Below are positions 6,555-14,862 of a stretch of DNA of 27,423 bases, one piece after another; the first letter of the stretch is position 1; every line of letters starts with the position of its first letter. The DNA lies in NCBI GenBank assembly GCA_023393485.1, contig JAEWLD010000307.1:1-27423 (forward strand). The letters run 5' to 3'. The notes beneath the pieces are model-generated. The model saw only the letters and a program-made list of their open reading frames with translations. It was not told the DNA's origin and ran no database searches. The position numbers and the translations under genes are program-made. The stretch comes from Bacteroidota bacterium. Its GTDB lineage: Bacteria; Bacteroidota; Bacteroidia; Flavobacteriales; Flavobacteriaceae.

Positions 6555-6953
6555 ATGGCGGCAAACGAAGAAATGTATCAAATCCCGGCGCGGTTCCGTC
6601 GTACCGAAAATCTTCACATTGTTTTCTGGCTGATCAAAGATGTTTGCTGGGCTATGCTTTGGCGGCCACTTGGAATAGTCATGATCGTGCCAACGGTTGG
6701 CGCCGCTTTCCTGATTACATGGCAAACGCGACACATCAAAGCCGAATTGCTCCACAACCTGGCCGTATGTTTTTGGATCATTGCCAATGCCTATTAGATG
6801 ATAACCGAGTTTTTCAGTGAAGACGACAGTTTGCGATACTATACCGTGATTCCATTTTCATTGGGCATCTTGGTCATTGCCTACTATTATGTCGGCGAGC
6901 TATGGAAATGGGTCGGGATAAGAAAATTGTCGCGGCTCAATCGTTACGAATGA
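6555..6953 (+). pseudogene. Small membrane protein gene interrupted by an in-frame TAG
   Basis: The reading frame from the ATG at 6555 runs 80 codons to a TAG at 6795-6797. It then continues in the same frame with MITEFFSEDDSLRYYTVIPF for another 51 codons to TGA at 6951-6953. Both sides read like one protein: LHIVFWLIKDVCWAMLWRPLG, a helix PLGIVMIVPTVGAAFLITW, a helix LLHNLAVCFWIIANAY, then after the stop a helix VIPFSLGILVIAYYYVG. From memory of flavobacterial relatives (about 130 residues), a Trp stands where the TAG is, so TGG to TAG is the likely change. There is no frameshift. The 3' end overlaps the convergent AlkB-like gene by 17 bp. Function of the family is unknown; it is probably an inner-membrane protein. 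Confidence 0.75.
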
Positions 6954-7563
6954 CCTGCCGAAAAGTAAGGTTGATCCTCGGTTCGATATTTCGCGCGGTC
7001 TTTGGTACCTGATGTTCCCAAAAACTGTTGGTTGTTCCGGCCATCAGCAAAAATGAACCGTGATGCAGTGGAATTTCAACTTGCTGCACATCCCGACGAA
7101 ATTTATGGCGCAACCTAAAAAGCCGCGTTTCGCCAAAGGTCACTGACGCGATCAATGGATCTTTTCCGGACTTATCGGTTTTGTCGCTGTGCCAGGCAAC
7201 ACCGTCCTGACCGCTCCGATAAAGATTGAGCAATACCGCATTGAATTTTTCACCCGTTTCCGATTCAACGCGCTGTCGGATTTTTTTGAGGTCACCTGTC
7301 AGTTCAGGCGCTGTATTTTCACCAATTGTGCCCTTGTCTTCATACCAGCAGATCATTCGCGGTGCGGTTACAACTTTATCGTAGATCGGCATTTGGTCTT
7401 CGCGCCATTGCGTATCGGCAAGCAATCCTGCATAATAGTAATCGGATTCATCTTTGCTAAAAAAATTGTCAATTAACATCACTTCGGCATCGGGGAGTTT
7501 AAAAATAACTTTGCCCCGGTTTCCTGACGTAAATAGTTCGGTATCGTTAAATAGTGTAGTCAT
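6937..7563 (-). CDS. AlkB-like 2-oxoglutarate/Fe(II)-dependent dioxygenase
   Basis: 208-residue dioxygenase of the AlkB superfamily (ALKBH2/3-like), expected to remove alkyl groups such as 1-methyladenine and 3-methylcytosine from DNA or RNA by oxidative demethylation. The iron ligands are visible: His125 and Asp127 in WHSDKTD, and His184 in FWEHQVPKT. Arg196 and Arg202 in PRINLTFR fit the 2-oxoglutarate-binding arginines. NAVLLNLYRSGQDGVAWHSD is the usual approach to the HxD motif. Last of a six-gene minus-strand run; its start overlaps the DUF1810 gene by 17 bp, which suggests translational coupling. Confidence 0.9.
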   Translation of the reverse strand: MTTLFNDTELFTSGNRGKVIFKLPDAEVMLIDNFFSKDESDYYYAGLLADTQWREDQMPIYDKVVTAPRMICWYEDKGTIGENTAPELTGDLKKIRQRVESETGEKFNAVLLNLYRSGQDGVAWHSDKTDKSGKDPLIASVTFGETRLFRLRHKFRRDVQQVEIPLHHGSFLLMAGTTNSFWEHQVPKTARNIEPRINLTFRQVIRND

Positions 7564-7984
7564 TGTTGAGGATTTTGAGTGTCAACTCGTCCGGTTTACC
7601 CGCAAAATACTTGTCGAGTACATCTTTAAATACCGGGTCGGCATTCGGCAAATTGGCAAACAGTGTCATACAAGAGCGCAGTTTATGGTCATCAGGGCTG
7701 CCGAATATTTCGCTGGCTGATTTGCCTTTGGTATCGACAAGCGCCGACGATATTTCTATTAAATTTTTAGACAGGACAGGATGCAAAAAATAAGCTTTCG
7801 CTTCGTCAATTCCGTCAATCCCATAAAACTTCGCCGTCGCACTATGGCCGAGCCCTTTTAATTGCGGAAAAACAAACCACATCCAATGTGATTTTTTCTG
7901 GCCATTTTTTACTTCTCCGAGCGCGGTCGGGTATAACTTATTTTGCGCGTCGAGAAAACGCGTCAGATTATAACGGTCGTCCAT
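7547..7984 (-). CDS. DUF1810 domain-containing protein
   Basis: 145 residues, the full length of the DUF1810 family. Characteristic segments are YNLTRFLDAQ (the family's RFL.AQ start), KKSHWMWFVFPQLKGLG (residues about 30-46), AKAYFLHPVL and KLRSCMTLFANL. The biochemical function of the family is not established to my knowledge. It is soluble, with no signal peptide. It starts one base after the stop of the exonuclease/GIY-YIG gene and overlaps the AlkB-like gene by 17 bp, so it is tightly embedded in a DNA-damage operon; this context points to a nucleic-acid or nucleotide-related role, by inference only. Confidence 0.88.
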   Translation of the reverse strand: MDDRYNLTRFLDAQNKLYPTALGEVKNGQKKSHWMWFVFPQLKGLGHSATAKFYGIDGIDEAKAYFLHPVLSKNLIEISSALVDTKGKSASEIFGSPDDHKLRSCMTLFANLPNADPVFKDVLDKYFAGKPDELTLKILNNDYTI

Positions 7985-7985
7985 A

Positions 7986-9362
7986 TTATTCTCCGTTCTG
8001 TTGATATTTGACTTTCCCCGGATGCTTTTCAGCGAAGGAATGAATCAATTGCATGATGTATTGATTGCTCCGATACGGCGTCACGTACTCCCGGACTTCA
8101 GACGGCTGGCCAAAACCGACATCCGAAGAAACATAACCCATTCCGTAAAAATCGCCATCCTCAACCCAGATGCAACTGCGCTCGTCAGCCGAACGGCCTT
8201 TGTCTAGAATTGCAAAACTCGGCCTGTTCTTAAACAGCGACTCAATCGCGCGGTCAACGCGATTATTGTGATCATCTATATTGGGCAACTCAGTTTGAGC
8301 GGCTTTTTTCGGCGCATCGAATTCAACAGGCGGCCCGTAAATACAAAAACGATGGTCGATTTCAAACTCGCGGGCGAGCCCCAAAAGTGCATTTACCGCC
8401 TCGTAACCGTTGTGGAACGAGCGGATGCAGGACTGATATTTGCCGAGTTTTCCGACGGCCAAATACCGATAACCATTGCGAGCTTCATATTCATAAAGTC
8501 CGTATTTTTCCTCAAATCTTTTCAACGCCCGATTGTAGGCCGGCCAATGTTTTTTGATTTCGGTACATTCGAGTAACAGGGCCACCAGTTCTGTCGCGCA
8601 GACCTCAAACGAAATTCCGTGAATGTCACGCAGGAAATTCTGTCGCTGCGGTTTGATGCTGTGCCCACTGAAATGCGATGCGACGCGTTTTTTAAGGTTG
8701 ACAGCCTTTCCTACATAGATCACCTTTTTCATCTGGTCGTGGAAATAATAGACGCCAGGCTTTTCGGGAAGATTTTGGAAATCCTCGGGCGGCAGATTCG
8801 GCGGCAGGCGTTGATCCTGCGCCGTCTTTTTGATCATTTTTTCAATTTCACCTGACATATCCCATTCAAGCAGCCGCTTAAAGAGAATCGTCGTCGCGTC
8901 GGCATCGCCGCCCGCGCGGTGGCGGTTTTCAATCTGGATGTCAAGCGAACGGCAAAGATTTCCCAGACTATACGACGCGAATCCGGGTCTGATTTTTCGG
9001 GCGGCGCGAACGGTACAGAGTTTTTTCGCAGTCCATTTAAATCCCGACATTTCAAGCTGATGCCTGACGAACGAATAATCAAAGTTGACATTATGGGCGA
9101 CAAAAATCCGGTCTGACAGCATGTCAAAAACCTTTTCGGCAATGTCATCGAAAATTGGCGCATCGCTGACCATTTCGTTGTTGATTCCGGTCAGGGCGAA
9201 AATCGGGAGCGGGATTTCCTTCTCGGGATTGACAAGGGTTTCAAAACGGTCGACGACTTCAGTGCCATCGTGGATCACAATCGCTATTTCGGTAATCCGG
9301 CTTCCGCTTGCATTGCCGCCGGTGGTTTCAATGTCGACTATCGCGTATTGGCAATTTTTCAT
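7986..9362 (-). CDS. DEDDh exonuclease fused to a UvrC-like GIY-YIG nuclease
   Basis: 458-residue two-domain protein. Residues 1-165 are a DnaQ-like 3'-5' exonuclease with all five DEDDh residues: Asp10 and Glu12 (VDIETTG), Asp95 (HNVNFDYSF), His148 and Asp153 (HRAGGDADAT). Residues 198-280 are a GIY-YIG endonuclease of UvrC/Cho type: GVYYFHD (203-209), YVGKAVNLKKR (216-226) and ELVALLLE with the likely catalytic Glu258. The remaining 180 residues resemble nothing I can name. The fusion is common in Bacteroidetes and Actinobacteria; it is predicted to cut and trim damaged DNA, as Cho does in excision repair. It is 50 bp downstream of dnaE2 without a visible promoter or terminator, so probably in the same transcript. 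Confidence 0.9.
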   Translation of the reverse strand: MKNCQYAIVDIETTGGNASGSRITEIAIVIHDGTEVVDRFETLVNPEKEIPLPIFALTGINNEMVSDAPIFDDIAEKVFDMLSDRIFVAHNVNFDYSFVRHQLEMSGFKWTAKKLCTVRAARKIRPGFASYSLGNLCRSLDIQIENRHRAGGDADATTILFKRLLEWDMSGEIEKMIKKTAQDQRLPPNLPPEDFQNLPEKPGVYYFHDQMKKVIYVGKAVNLKKRVASHFSGHSIKPQRQNFLRDIHGISFEVCATELVALLLECTEIKKHWPAYNRALKRFEEKYGLYEYEARNGYRYLAVGKLGKYQSCIRSFHNGYEAVNALLGLAREFEIDHRFCIYGPPVEFDAPKKAAQTELPNIDDHNNRVDRAIESLFKNRPSFAILDKGRSADERSCIWVEDGDFYGMGYVSSDVGFGQPSEVREYVTPYRSNQYIMQLIHSFAEKHPGKVKYQQNGE

Positions 9363-9412
9363 CGGTTGTATAACGTAGTATTTGCGTTCTTATTCTGCTG
9401 GTTTTGGTAAGA

Positions 9413-11755
9413 TTATCTAAAATTTCGGCCTTTGTAAAACACTTCTTCGGGATCTTTTTCATCTGAGCGAGATAATGTCGATACGGCAGATTCGGCATCC
9501 ACGGTAGTAGCCATATTTCGTAACAATCGCGAAAGATTGTAACAGCGGTTCGCGACCACGTGGATGACCTGGCCTTCAATCTGCAATTTGCCTTCTACCA
9601 TCAGCAGCCGCGCCTGGACGATTTCGCGGCGGTATTTTTCAAAAACTTTTTCCCAAACCACTAAATTAGCGAAACCGCTTTCATCTTCAATCGTTACGAA
9701 AAGAACTCCTTTGGCCGTTCCCGGACGTTGTCGGACGGTAATCAACCCCGCAACTTTTATTGCATCGCCATTTTTCATTTTCGAAAGATTGCCGGCCTGT
9801 GTCACGCACAAACTGTTGAGTTGCGGCCTGACAAAACTGACAGGGTGTGCTTTGAGCGACAAACCGGTCGTTGCGTAATCTTCCACAACATGTGCGGCAT
9901 CGGTCAAAAGCGGCAAAGTAAGCTGCGGTTCGTTGGCGCTTTCAGATGGCTGGCCTTCAAACAACCCGATTGGGCTGTCAGACAAGGCCGAAACTTCCCA
10001 AAGCGCGCGCCGTCTCTCGAGTCCGATTGAGCGGAAAGCATCGGCATCGGCCAAACGCTCGAGCGCAAACATTGAAACGCCGGCGTCCAAAATCGAATGC
10101 ACGTATTGAAACGGCTTCCGCCTTACCGCAATCAATGACTGAATGTCGTCGGCACCCAAACCCTTGACTTGCCTGAAGCCGAGCCTGATGGCGAAATACT
10201 TTCCCGATTTTTCTTCCAATATATTGTCCCATTCGGAATGATTGACATCTACCGGACGAACCTCAACGCCATGTTTGCGCGCATCGATGACGATTTGCGC
10301 GGGTTGGTAAAATCCCATCGGCATGCTGTTGAGAAGCGCCGTGGCAAATATGTCGGGATAATGGCATTTGATCCACGAAGAAACATAGACCAATAGTGCA
10401 AAACTCGCGGCGTGGCTTTCGGGGAAACCATAAGAGCCGAAGCCTTCAAGCTGGCGAAAAACGCGCTTGGAAAAATCTTCGTCATAGCCTTTTTTGACCA
10501 TGCCCGAAATTAATTTCGTCTCCCAGTCACTTACTTTTCCTTTGGCTTTGAAAGTCGCCATGCTGCGGCGCAACCCATCGGCTTCGGCAGGCGTAAATCC
10601 TGCAGCGACAATCGCGATCTCCATAGCCTGTTCCTGGAAAAGCGGCACGCCAAGTGTTCTGCCCAAAATTTTCTTTAGCTCTTCCGACGGATATTCTATC
10701 GGATCGATTCCATCGCGACGCCTTAAATACGGATGCACCATATCGCCCTGAATCGGGCCTGGACGGACGATGGCTACTTCAATGACCAAATCATAAAAAC
10801 ACTTCGGCTTCAAACGCGGCAGCATTGACATCTGGGCGCGGCTTTCGATTTGGAAAACGCCCAAGGTATCGGCCGCGCAAATCATGTCATACACTTCGGC
10901 TTCTTCCTTTTTGTTGATTTCAGCCAAAGTCAATTTTTCGTGATAATGTTGCTCACATAAATCAAACGCCTTCCGGATACAGGTCAGCATGCCGAGGGCC
11001 AACACATCGACTTTCAAAAACCCGAGCGCTTCTATGTCATCTTTGTTCCATTCGATGTTGGTGCGGCCATCCATTCGGGCATTTAAAACCGGACACAAAT
11101 CCGACAGCTTGCCCCGCGTAATGACAAAACCGCCGGTATGCTGCCCGAGCTGGCGCGGAAAACCGACATATTGCCTGGTCAAATCAATCACTTTGGCCAA
11201 ATGCGGATCGGCGAGATTAAAGCCTTCGGATGTAATGCGCTCGCCGTCCAGCTCATCTCGGAATTCCCAAATCGACGCGGAAAGACGGTCAATCGCATCG
11301 GTTGACAATCCCATTGCTTTGGCCACGTCGCGGATGGCGCCTTTCCAATGGACTTGGGTAACCGTGGCCACAATCGCCGCGCGGTCACGGCCGTATTTTT
11401 CATAGATGTACTGGATGACTTCCTCCCGCCTTTCGTGTTCAAAATCGACATCGATGTCCGGCGGTTCATCACGCGCGTCAGACATGAATCGCGCAAAGAG
11501 CAAGCTGAATTTCGATGGATCGACCGAAGTGATGCCGAGGCAATAACACACCACAGAATTCGCAGCCGAACCGCGGCCCTGGCACAAAATGTCCTTTTCA
11601 CGGGCAAACCGCACAAAATCATAAACCGTCAAAAAATAGGCAGCGTAGTTTTTACGCTTCATAAATTCGAGTTCATAGCGTATCGTCGGGGCAATTTTTT
11701 CAAAGTTTTCAGCGTCGAATTTCTCTTTTGCACCTTGCCATGCCAGCATTTCCAA
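9413..11755 (-). CDS. dnaE2: DnaE2 C-terminal fragment (polymerase, thumb, fingers, OB fold)
   Basis: 780 residues if begun at the TTG at 11755; an ATG two codons later (11749) is a better start, with GGAAGAG upstream. It holds the whole polymerase core: CQGRGSAANSVVCY (about 58-71), the catalytic aspartates of PPDIDVDFEHERR (Asp100, Asp102, Asp104), the helix-hairpin-helix segment RQVKGLGADDIQSL, and a C-terminal OB fold (KVAGLITVRQRP, then VTIEDESGFANLVVW). The N-terminal PHP domain is absent from this piece. Whether it is translated depends on re-initiation 33 bp after the upstream stop codon; DnaE2 without its PHP domain is not known to be active. Confidence 0.8.
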   Translation of the reverse strand: MEMLAWQGAKEKFDAENFEKIAPTIRYELEFMKRKNYAAYFLTVYDFVRFAREKDILCQGRGSAANSVVCYCLGITSVDPSKFSLLFARFMSDARDEPPDIDVDFEHERREEVIQYIYEKYGRDRAAIVATVTQVHWKGAIRDVAKAMGLSTDAIDRLSASIWEFRDELDGERITSEGFNLADPHLAKVIDLTRQYVGFPRQLGQHTGGFVITRGKLSDLCPVLNARMDGRTNIEWNKDDIEALGFLKVDVLALGMLTCIRKAFDLCEQHYHEKLTLAEINKKEEAEVYDMICAADTLGVFQIESRAQMSMLPRLKPKCFYDLVIEVAIVRPGPIQGDMVHPYLRRRDGIDPIEYPSEELKKILGRTLGVPLFQEQAMEIAIVAAGFTPAEADGLRRSMATFKAKGKVSDWETKLISGMVKKGYDEDFSKRVFRQLEGFGSYGFPESHAASFALLVYVSSWIKCHYPDIFATALLNSMPMGFYQPAQIVIDARKHGVEVRPVDVNHSEWDNILEEKSGKYFAIRLGFRQVKGLGADDIQSLIAVRRKPFQYVHSILDAGVSMFALERLADADAFRSIGLERRRALWEVSALSDSPIGLFEGQPSESANEPQLTLPLLTDAAHVVEDYATTGLSLKAHPVSFVRPQLNSLCVTQAGNLSKMKNGDAIKVAGLITVRQRPGTAKGVLFVTIEDESGFANLVVWEKVFEKYRREIVQARLLMVEGKLQIEGQVIHVVANRCYNLSRLLRNMATTVDAESAVSTLSRSDEKDPEEVFYKGRNFR

Positions 11756-11788
11756 CTCTTCCTGCGGCGTGCGTCCTGCGGAAGTGAT

Positions 11789-12598
11789 TTATTGGGGATA
11801 GACATATTCCAAACTGTCGAGCGAAAAACGGCAGGCATCGGCTATTTCGCGTGTTGCGGCGATTGCATTCGGGTAATCTTTAAACAAACGCTCCATTTCT
11901 TCGGCAGTCTTTAAATGACGCTCGGCATTTTGGTGCAAACGAAACCCTGCGTTGTGGATCGTACATTTTTCGCGGACGCAAGTCAAAATATCCTGCAACT
12001 GCCTGCGATCTTCTGTATGATAATGGACGTCATTGGTCGCGACGGGCCGAATGTCTAATCGTTTGGCCAATTCGGAAAGCCTGAACATGCGTTTGTTGTC
12101 ATTGGCCTGATATGACCGGTTCATGCCAAGATAAAGCGCGTCACCCAAATTATCCCTGTATTCACGCAATGACGATTTGAATTCGTCGTCAAAATCAAAT
12201 GCAGCATTGAGTGACAGCGGCGCAATTGCGATAAATTTCAAGCCTTCGGCATGTGCAAAAACATCGGATTTATAAAGATGGCATTGCCCTTTTTCGGCGC
12301 GCCTGTTCCCAGTTGAAAGCAATCCCGACAATCTCGCATAAGCCGCTTTGTCTGTTGGATATGCCAGTAGCGGCGGACCGTCGATCAGGTTTAACCGGCA
12401 GCCAACGATGATGCTTATTTCACTTTCACTTTTTTTGGCGGCCACATGCGCACGGACAATCCCTGCCAGCGTATTGTGATCTGTAACGGCAATGCGATTA
12501 TAACCGAGCGCAGCGGCCTGACCGACGAGTTCATCGGGATGCGAGCCGCCGCGAAGGAAGCTGAAATTGGTCGTGACTTGTAATTCGGTGTAACTCAT
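11789..12598 (-). CDS. dnaE2: DnaE2 N-terminal fragment (PHP domain)
   Basis: 269 residues from ATG 12598 to the premature TAA. It covers the PHP domain of the DnaE family: TNFSFLRGGSHPDELV (about 10-25), AVTDHNTLAGIVRAH, LIDGPPLLAYPTD and ATNDVHYHTEDRRQLQDIL, ending in RFSLDSLEYVYPQ just before the polymerase core should start. The frame extends eight codons further upstream to 12622, but ATG 12598 overlaps the imuB stop as ATGA and begins with the family's MSYTELQVTTNFSFL, so it is preferred. Confidence 0.82.
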   Translation of the reverse strand: MSYTELQVTTNFSFLRGGSHPDELVGQAAALGYNRIAVTDHNTLAGIVRAHVAAKKSESEISIIVGCRLNLIDGPPLLAYPTDKAAYARLSGLLSTGNRRAEKGQCHLYKSDVFAHAEGLKFIAIAPLSLNAAFDFDDEFKSSLREYRDNLGDALYLGMNRSYQANDNKRMFRLSELAKRLDIRPVATNDVHYHTEDRRQLQDILTCVREKCTIHNAGFRLHQNAERHLKTAEEMERLFKDYPNAIAATREIADACRFSLDSLEYVYPQ

Positions 12599-14085
12599 GC
12601 AAAAAAACCGTGGATAAACCATTGGGTTTGTCCTTTTTCATACGGGCCGGAACGAAAAAGCCAATACCGCGCGCCGTTTTCATCTTCAACACAATAATAA
12701 TCGCGGTAAAGCCCGGCAGTAAGCCACCATTCCTGTTCGATGCGCTCCGGACCATCGGACTTTTCAATTTGATATTCCTTTTGTCTATAGGTAAAGCGTT
12801 TGGGCGGATAATCCGGAAGCAATGCCATGACTTCGATGGCTTCGGGATGCGGCAACAAATGCACCGGACGCGGCAAATCTGCAGGCCAGCTGACCTGCGG
12901 CTTTTCCCATAAAGGCATTGCCTGCTTTATTGAACGCTCGGGCCAATAATGCTGGGCAGGCAAATATCTGTTGACCGACCGGCTTCCGATTCTTGCGACG
13001 ATGCGATCGATCAACTCGCCGACTTTCCTGTCATGCTGTGACGATGCCGTCCAGATTGCAGCCTGTTCATCGGTAATGGTTTCGACTTTAACCGCTTCGA
13101 GCACAAACAATTCAAAACCCAAATCAGGCTGTAATGTGGCGATCCTGTTTTCAAAAAGCCTGAACAAATGGTCTGGATTGCGCGAAGGCTGCCCAGTTCC
13201 AATTTCGATCTGCTGGATGTCGTCGTCAACGCGATAGGCTTTGAAAACCGCATTGCGCATGCCCAAACCTTCTGTTTCGAGCCGCGCACAAAGTGTTTCG
13301 AGCAATTGTCTGAGTGCAATCACAATCCCGGTCGCAGTTGCAATCGGTTCTAGGGTTGAAAGCCTTTCCTGATACGGTTCTGTTGGTTTTACCGGAATTG
13401 CCAATTCAATTTCACTGCCGAGTGCCTGCCCGATCCGCAAGGCCAATGTTGGCCCGAAACGACGTCGCAATGTGGCGCGAGGCATATCGATAAAACTATC
13501 AATGCGGTGCAGACCGAGCTTTTTCAACCGATCCAAAACCTCGGCGTCAAGCCTTAATGCGGCGGCCGGCAAACACTCGATCGCTTTTCTCTGGCAGCCA
13601 GGCTTTGCGATTGGCTCGCGGCTAAAACGCGCCATCGCCCAAGCCGCACCAATGGTATCGGCAATGGCCAGCCTTACGGTATAACCATAACCCGCGAGTT
13701 TGGATCTGATGTTTTCGAGATACGAAATTTCGCCGCCCCAGAGATGTGTGCAGCCGGTGGTATCTAGAATGAGTCCGTCGGGTAAATCAACTGCGGCAAA
13801 CGGCGTATACCTGATGGCCCATTCGGCTAAGGCCTTCAATATTTTTTCAGCCTGGCCAGGCTGGGCTTTTTGCATTTCCAATTCGGGAAAAATGGCCTTG
13901 CAGTCGGCAAGCACCATTCCGCTACGGATGCCTTTTTCTGCGGCCAATGCGCTGACTGACCGCACAACCATCCGGCCGCGCTCGGGTGAAGCCAATACGA
14001 ACGGCAGCTGACGGAACTCGGGCTTTTTTCGCGCCGTATATTCGGTCAGCAAATACGGAAACCATATTGACGCATATCTTGGCAT
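12595..14085 (-). CDS. imuB: ImuB, inactive Y-family polymerase-like mutasome adaptor
   Basis: 496-residue Y-family (DinB/UmuC-like) homologue. In characterised systems ImuB lacks catalytic residues and links ImuA and DnaE2 to the sliding clamp. Here the N-terminus MPRYASIWFPYLLTEY lacks the metal-binding Asp of active Y polymerases, whereas LILDTTGCTHLWGGE (about 106-120) is the usual ImuB variant of the second motif. A little-finger-like middle follows (FIDMPRATLRRRFG, LSTLEPIATATGI). The C-terminus RYWLFRSGPY...WFIHGFFA is typical of ImuB. It overlaps imuA by one base (TAATG) and dnaE2 by four, so the three genes are translationally coupled. Confidence 0.92.
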   Translation of the reverse strand: MPRYASIWFPYLLTEYTARKKPEFRQLPFVLASPERGRMVVRSVSALAAEKGIRSGMVLADCKAIFPELEMQKAQPGQAEKILKALAEWAIRYTPFAAVDLPDGLILDTTGCTHLWGGEISYLENIRSKLAGYGYTVRLAIADTIGAAWAMARFSREPIAKPGCQRKAIECLPAAALRLDAEVLDRLKKLGLHRIDSFIDMPRATLRRRFGPTLALRIGQALGSEIELAIPVKPTEPYQERLSTLEPIATATGIVIALRQLLETLCARLETEGLGMRNAVFKAYRVDDDIQQIEIGTGQPSRNPDHLFRLFENRIATLQPDLGFELFVLEAVKVETITDEQAAIWTASSQHDRKVGELIDRIVARIGSRSVNRYLPAQHYWPERSIKQAMPLWEKPQVSWPADLPRPVHLLPHPEAIEVMALLPDYPPKRFTYRQKEYQIEKSDGPERIEQEWWLTAGLYRDYYCVEDENGARYWLFRSGPYEKGQTQWFIHGFFA

Positions 14086-14816
14086 TATCCTGCGTGGCGT
14101 TCGATTAGTGGAATGATATGTCGTTTCTCGGTAATCTGTTCAAAACTGTTATTCGACCATCTGACCTGCCATGCAGCCGGCCGGCCATTTTTGGCTTTGA
14201 GCAATTGAACATCCCAGCAACTGTACCCGATTCCGGGCAAATCATCATCGGCAACGCTTGGCAATGGGATGATTTGCCAACGCGCGGTACAGGCAATGGC
14301 ATTTTTACCTCGCGGATTGATCCTGTGGATAAAACCGGTCACGCCGCTTCGTTCAACGGCCAATTGCAAACGCCGCGATTCGGTAAAATTGAGTTCTTTC
14401 ACTTCGCCGATTACGGCAGACAGCGCTTCGCATTTCATCGCTTCTTCAATGATCCAAAGCGCATCTTTAGGTTTGGCATTGATAAAAACGATTCGGTCGG
14501 GCTGCAATCCGAAATGTTTCAACGCCGACGGAAAAATCTTTTTATCGGCACCGACCCAAAAACACAAACCGCCGTCCTTGAGAATTTTACCGGTAAGCGA
14601 CGCTATGAAGGCTGTGGTTGAAGCGGCATCGGTTGGCGCATGGCTCGTAAATTCGTGAATGGCACCGATGGGGAAAACCTGATCGGGGAAAGCACGATTA
14701 AAGGGTAAAAGCTTTGATTTTTCAAGACCTAAAACGGGTTTTCCCAAGCCTTGCATCGCGTTGATTTTGGACTGGAGCTGCTTTGCTATTTCCCGTTTTT
14801 GAGCCTGAATTTGCAC
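14085..14816 (-). CDS. imuA: ImuA, RecA-like mutasome accessory protein
   Basis: 243 residues, first gene of the imuA-imuB-dnaE2 cassette. ImuA is a RecA/SulA-related protein needed for damage-induced mutagenesis with ImuB and DnaE2. The family's core is visible in FPIGAIHEFTSHAPTDAAST (about 52-71), GGLCFWVGADKKIFPSALK and LSAVIGEVKELNFTESRRLQL; a canonical Walker A is not. The start is GTG at 14816; no ATG occurs before codon 21, and GTG keeps the N-terminal helix (AQKREIAKQLQSKINAMQG) seen in relatives. Transcription likely starts near 14838 from a promoter inside the operator at 14841-14866. Confidence 0.88.
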   Translation of the reverse strand: MQIQAQKREIAKQLQSKINAMQGLGKPVLGLEKSKLLPFNRAFPDQVFPIGAIHEFTSHAPTDAASTTAFIASLTGKILKDGGLCFWVGADKKIFPSALKHFGLQPDRIVFINAKPKDALWIIEEAMKCEALSAVIGEVKELNFTESRRLQLAVERSGVTGFIHRINPRGKNAIACTARWQIIPLPSVADDDLPGIGYSCWDVQLLKAKNGRPAAWQVRWSNNSFEQITEKRHIIPLIERHAG

Positions 14817-14831
14817 TTTTTCAATTACTTA

Positions 14832-14862
14832 TTGTATTTCACAACAAAGTTACGTACATTTG
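14832..14862 (+). promoter_or_regulatory. Promoter of the S24 regulator gene
   Basis: TTG (14832-14834), a 20-bp spacer and TACATTTG (14855-14862) match the Bacteroidetes promoter consensus fully. The -7 box ends 25 nt before the ATG at 14888 and lies in the right arm of the palindrome. Confidence 0.65.

Larger units (their letters stand above)
9413..12598 (-). pseudogene. dnaE2: Error-prone DNA polymerase III alpha subunit DnaE2 (ImuC), split by an in-frame TAA
   Basis: The frame from the ATG at 12598 encodes 269 residues, then meets TAA at 11791-11789, then continues in the same frame for 791 codons to the stop at 9413. Both pieces are collinear parts of DnaE2, the catalytic polymerase of the ImuA-ImuB-DnaE2 translesion mutasome. 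The sequence around the stop reads YVYPQ-stop-ITSAGRTPQEELEM; family members usually have an acidic residue in YPEEIT-type context, so one base change (for example GAA to TAA) explains it. No frameshift or other stop is present, and the rest looks well kept, so the event is recent, or a sequencing error. The gene overlaps imuB by 4 bp (ATGA). If real, the mutasome lacks an intact polymerase unless the downstream part is re-initiated or the stop is read through. Confidence 0.85.

Noticed and set aside
6392..6820. 142-codon plus-strand frame overlapping the 2H phosphoesterase and the interrupted gene
   Set aside because: Out of frame with both better-supported genes, composition not protein-like.
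11348..11914. 188-codon plus-strand open frame across the dnaE2 break
   Set aside because: Antisense to dnaE2; low-complexity Phe/Ile-rich translation without motif. It does not explain the stop codon.
14118..14621. 167-codon plus-strand open frame inside imuA
   Set aside because: Antisense shadow of a clear family member.
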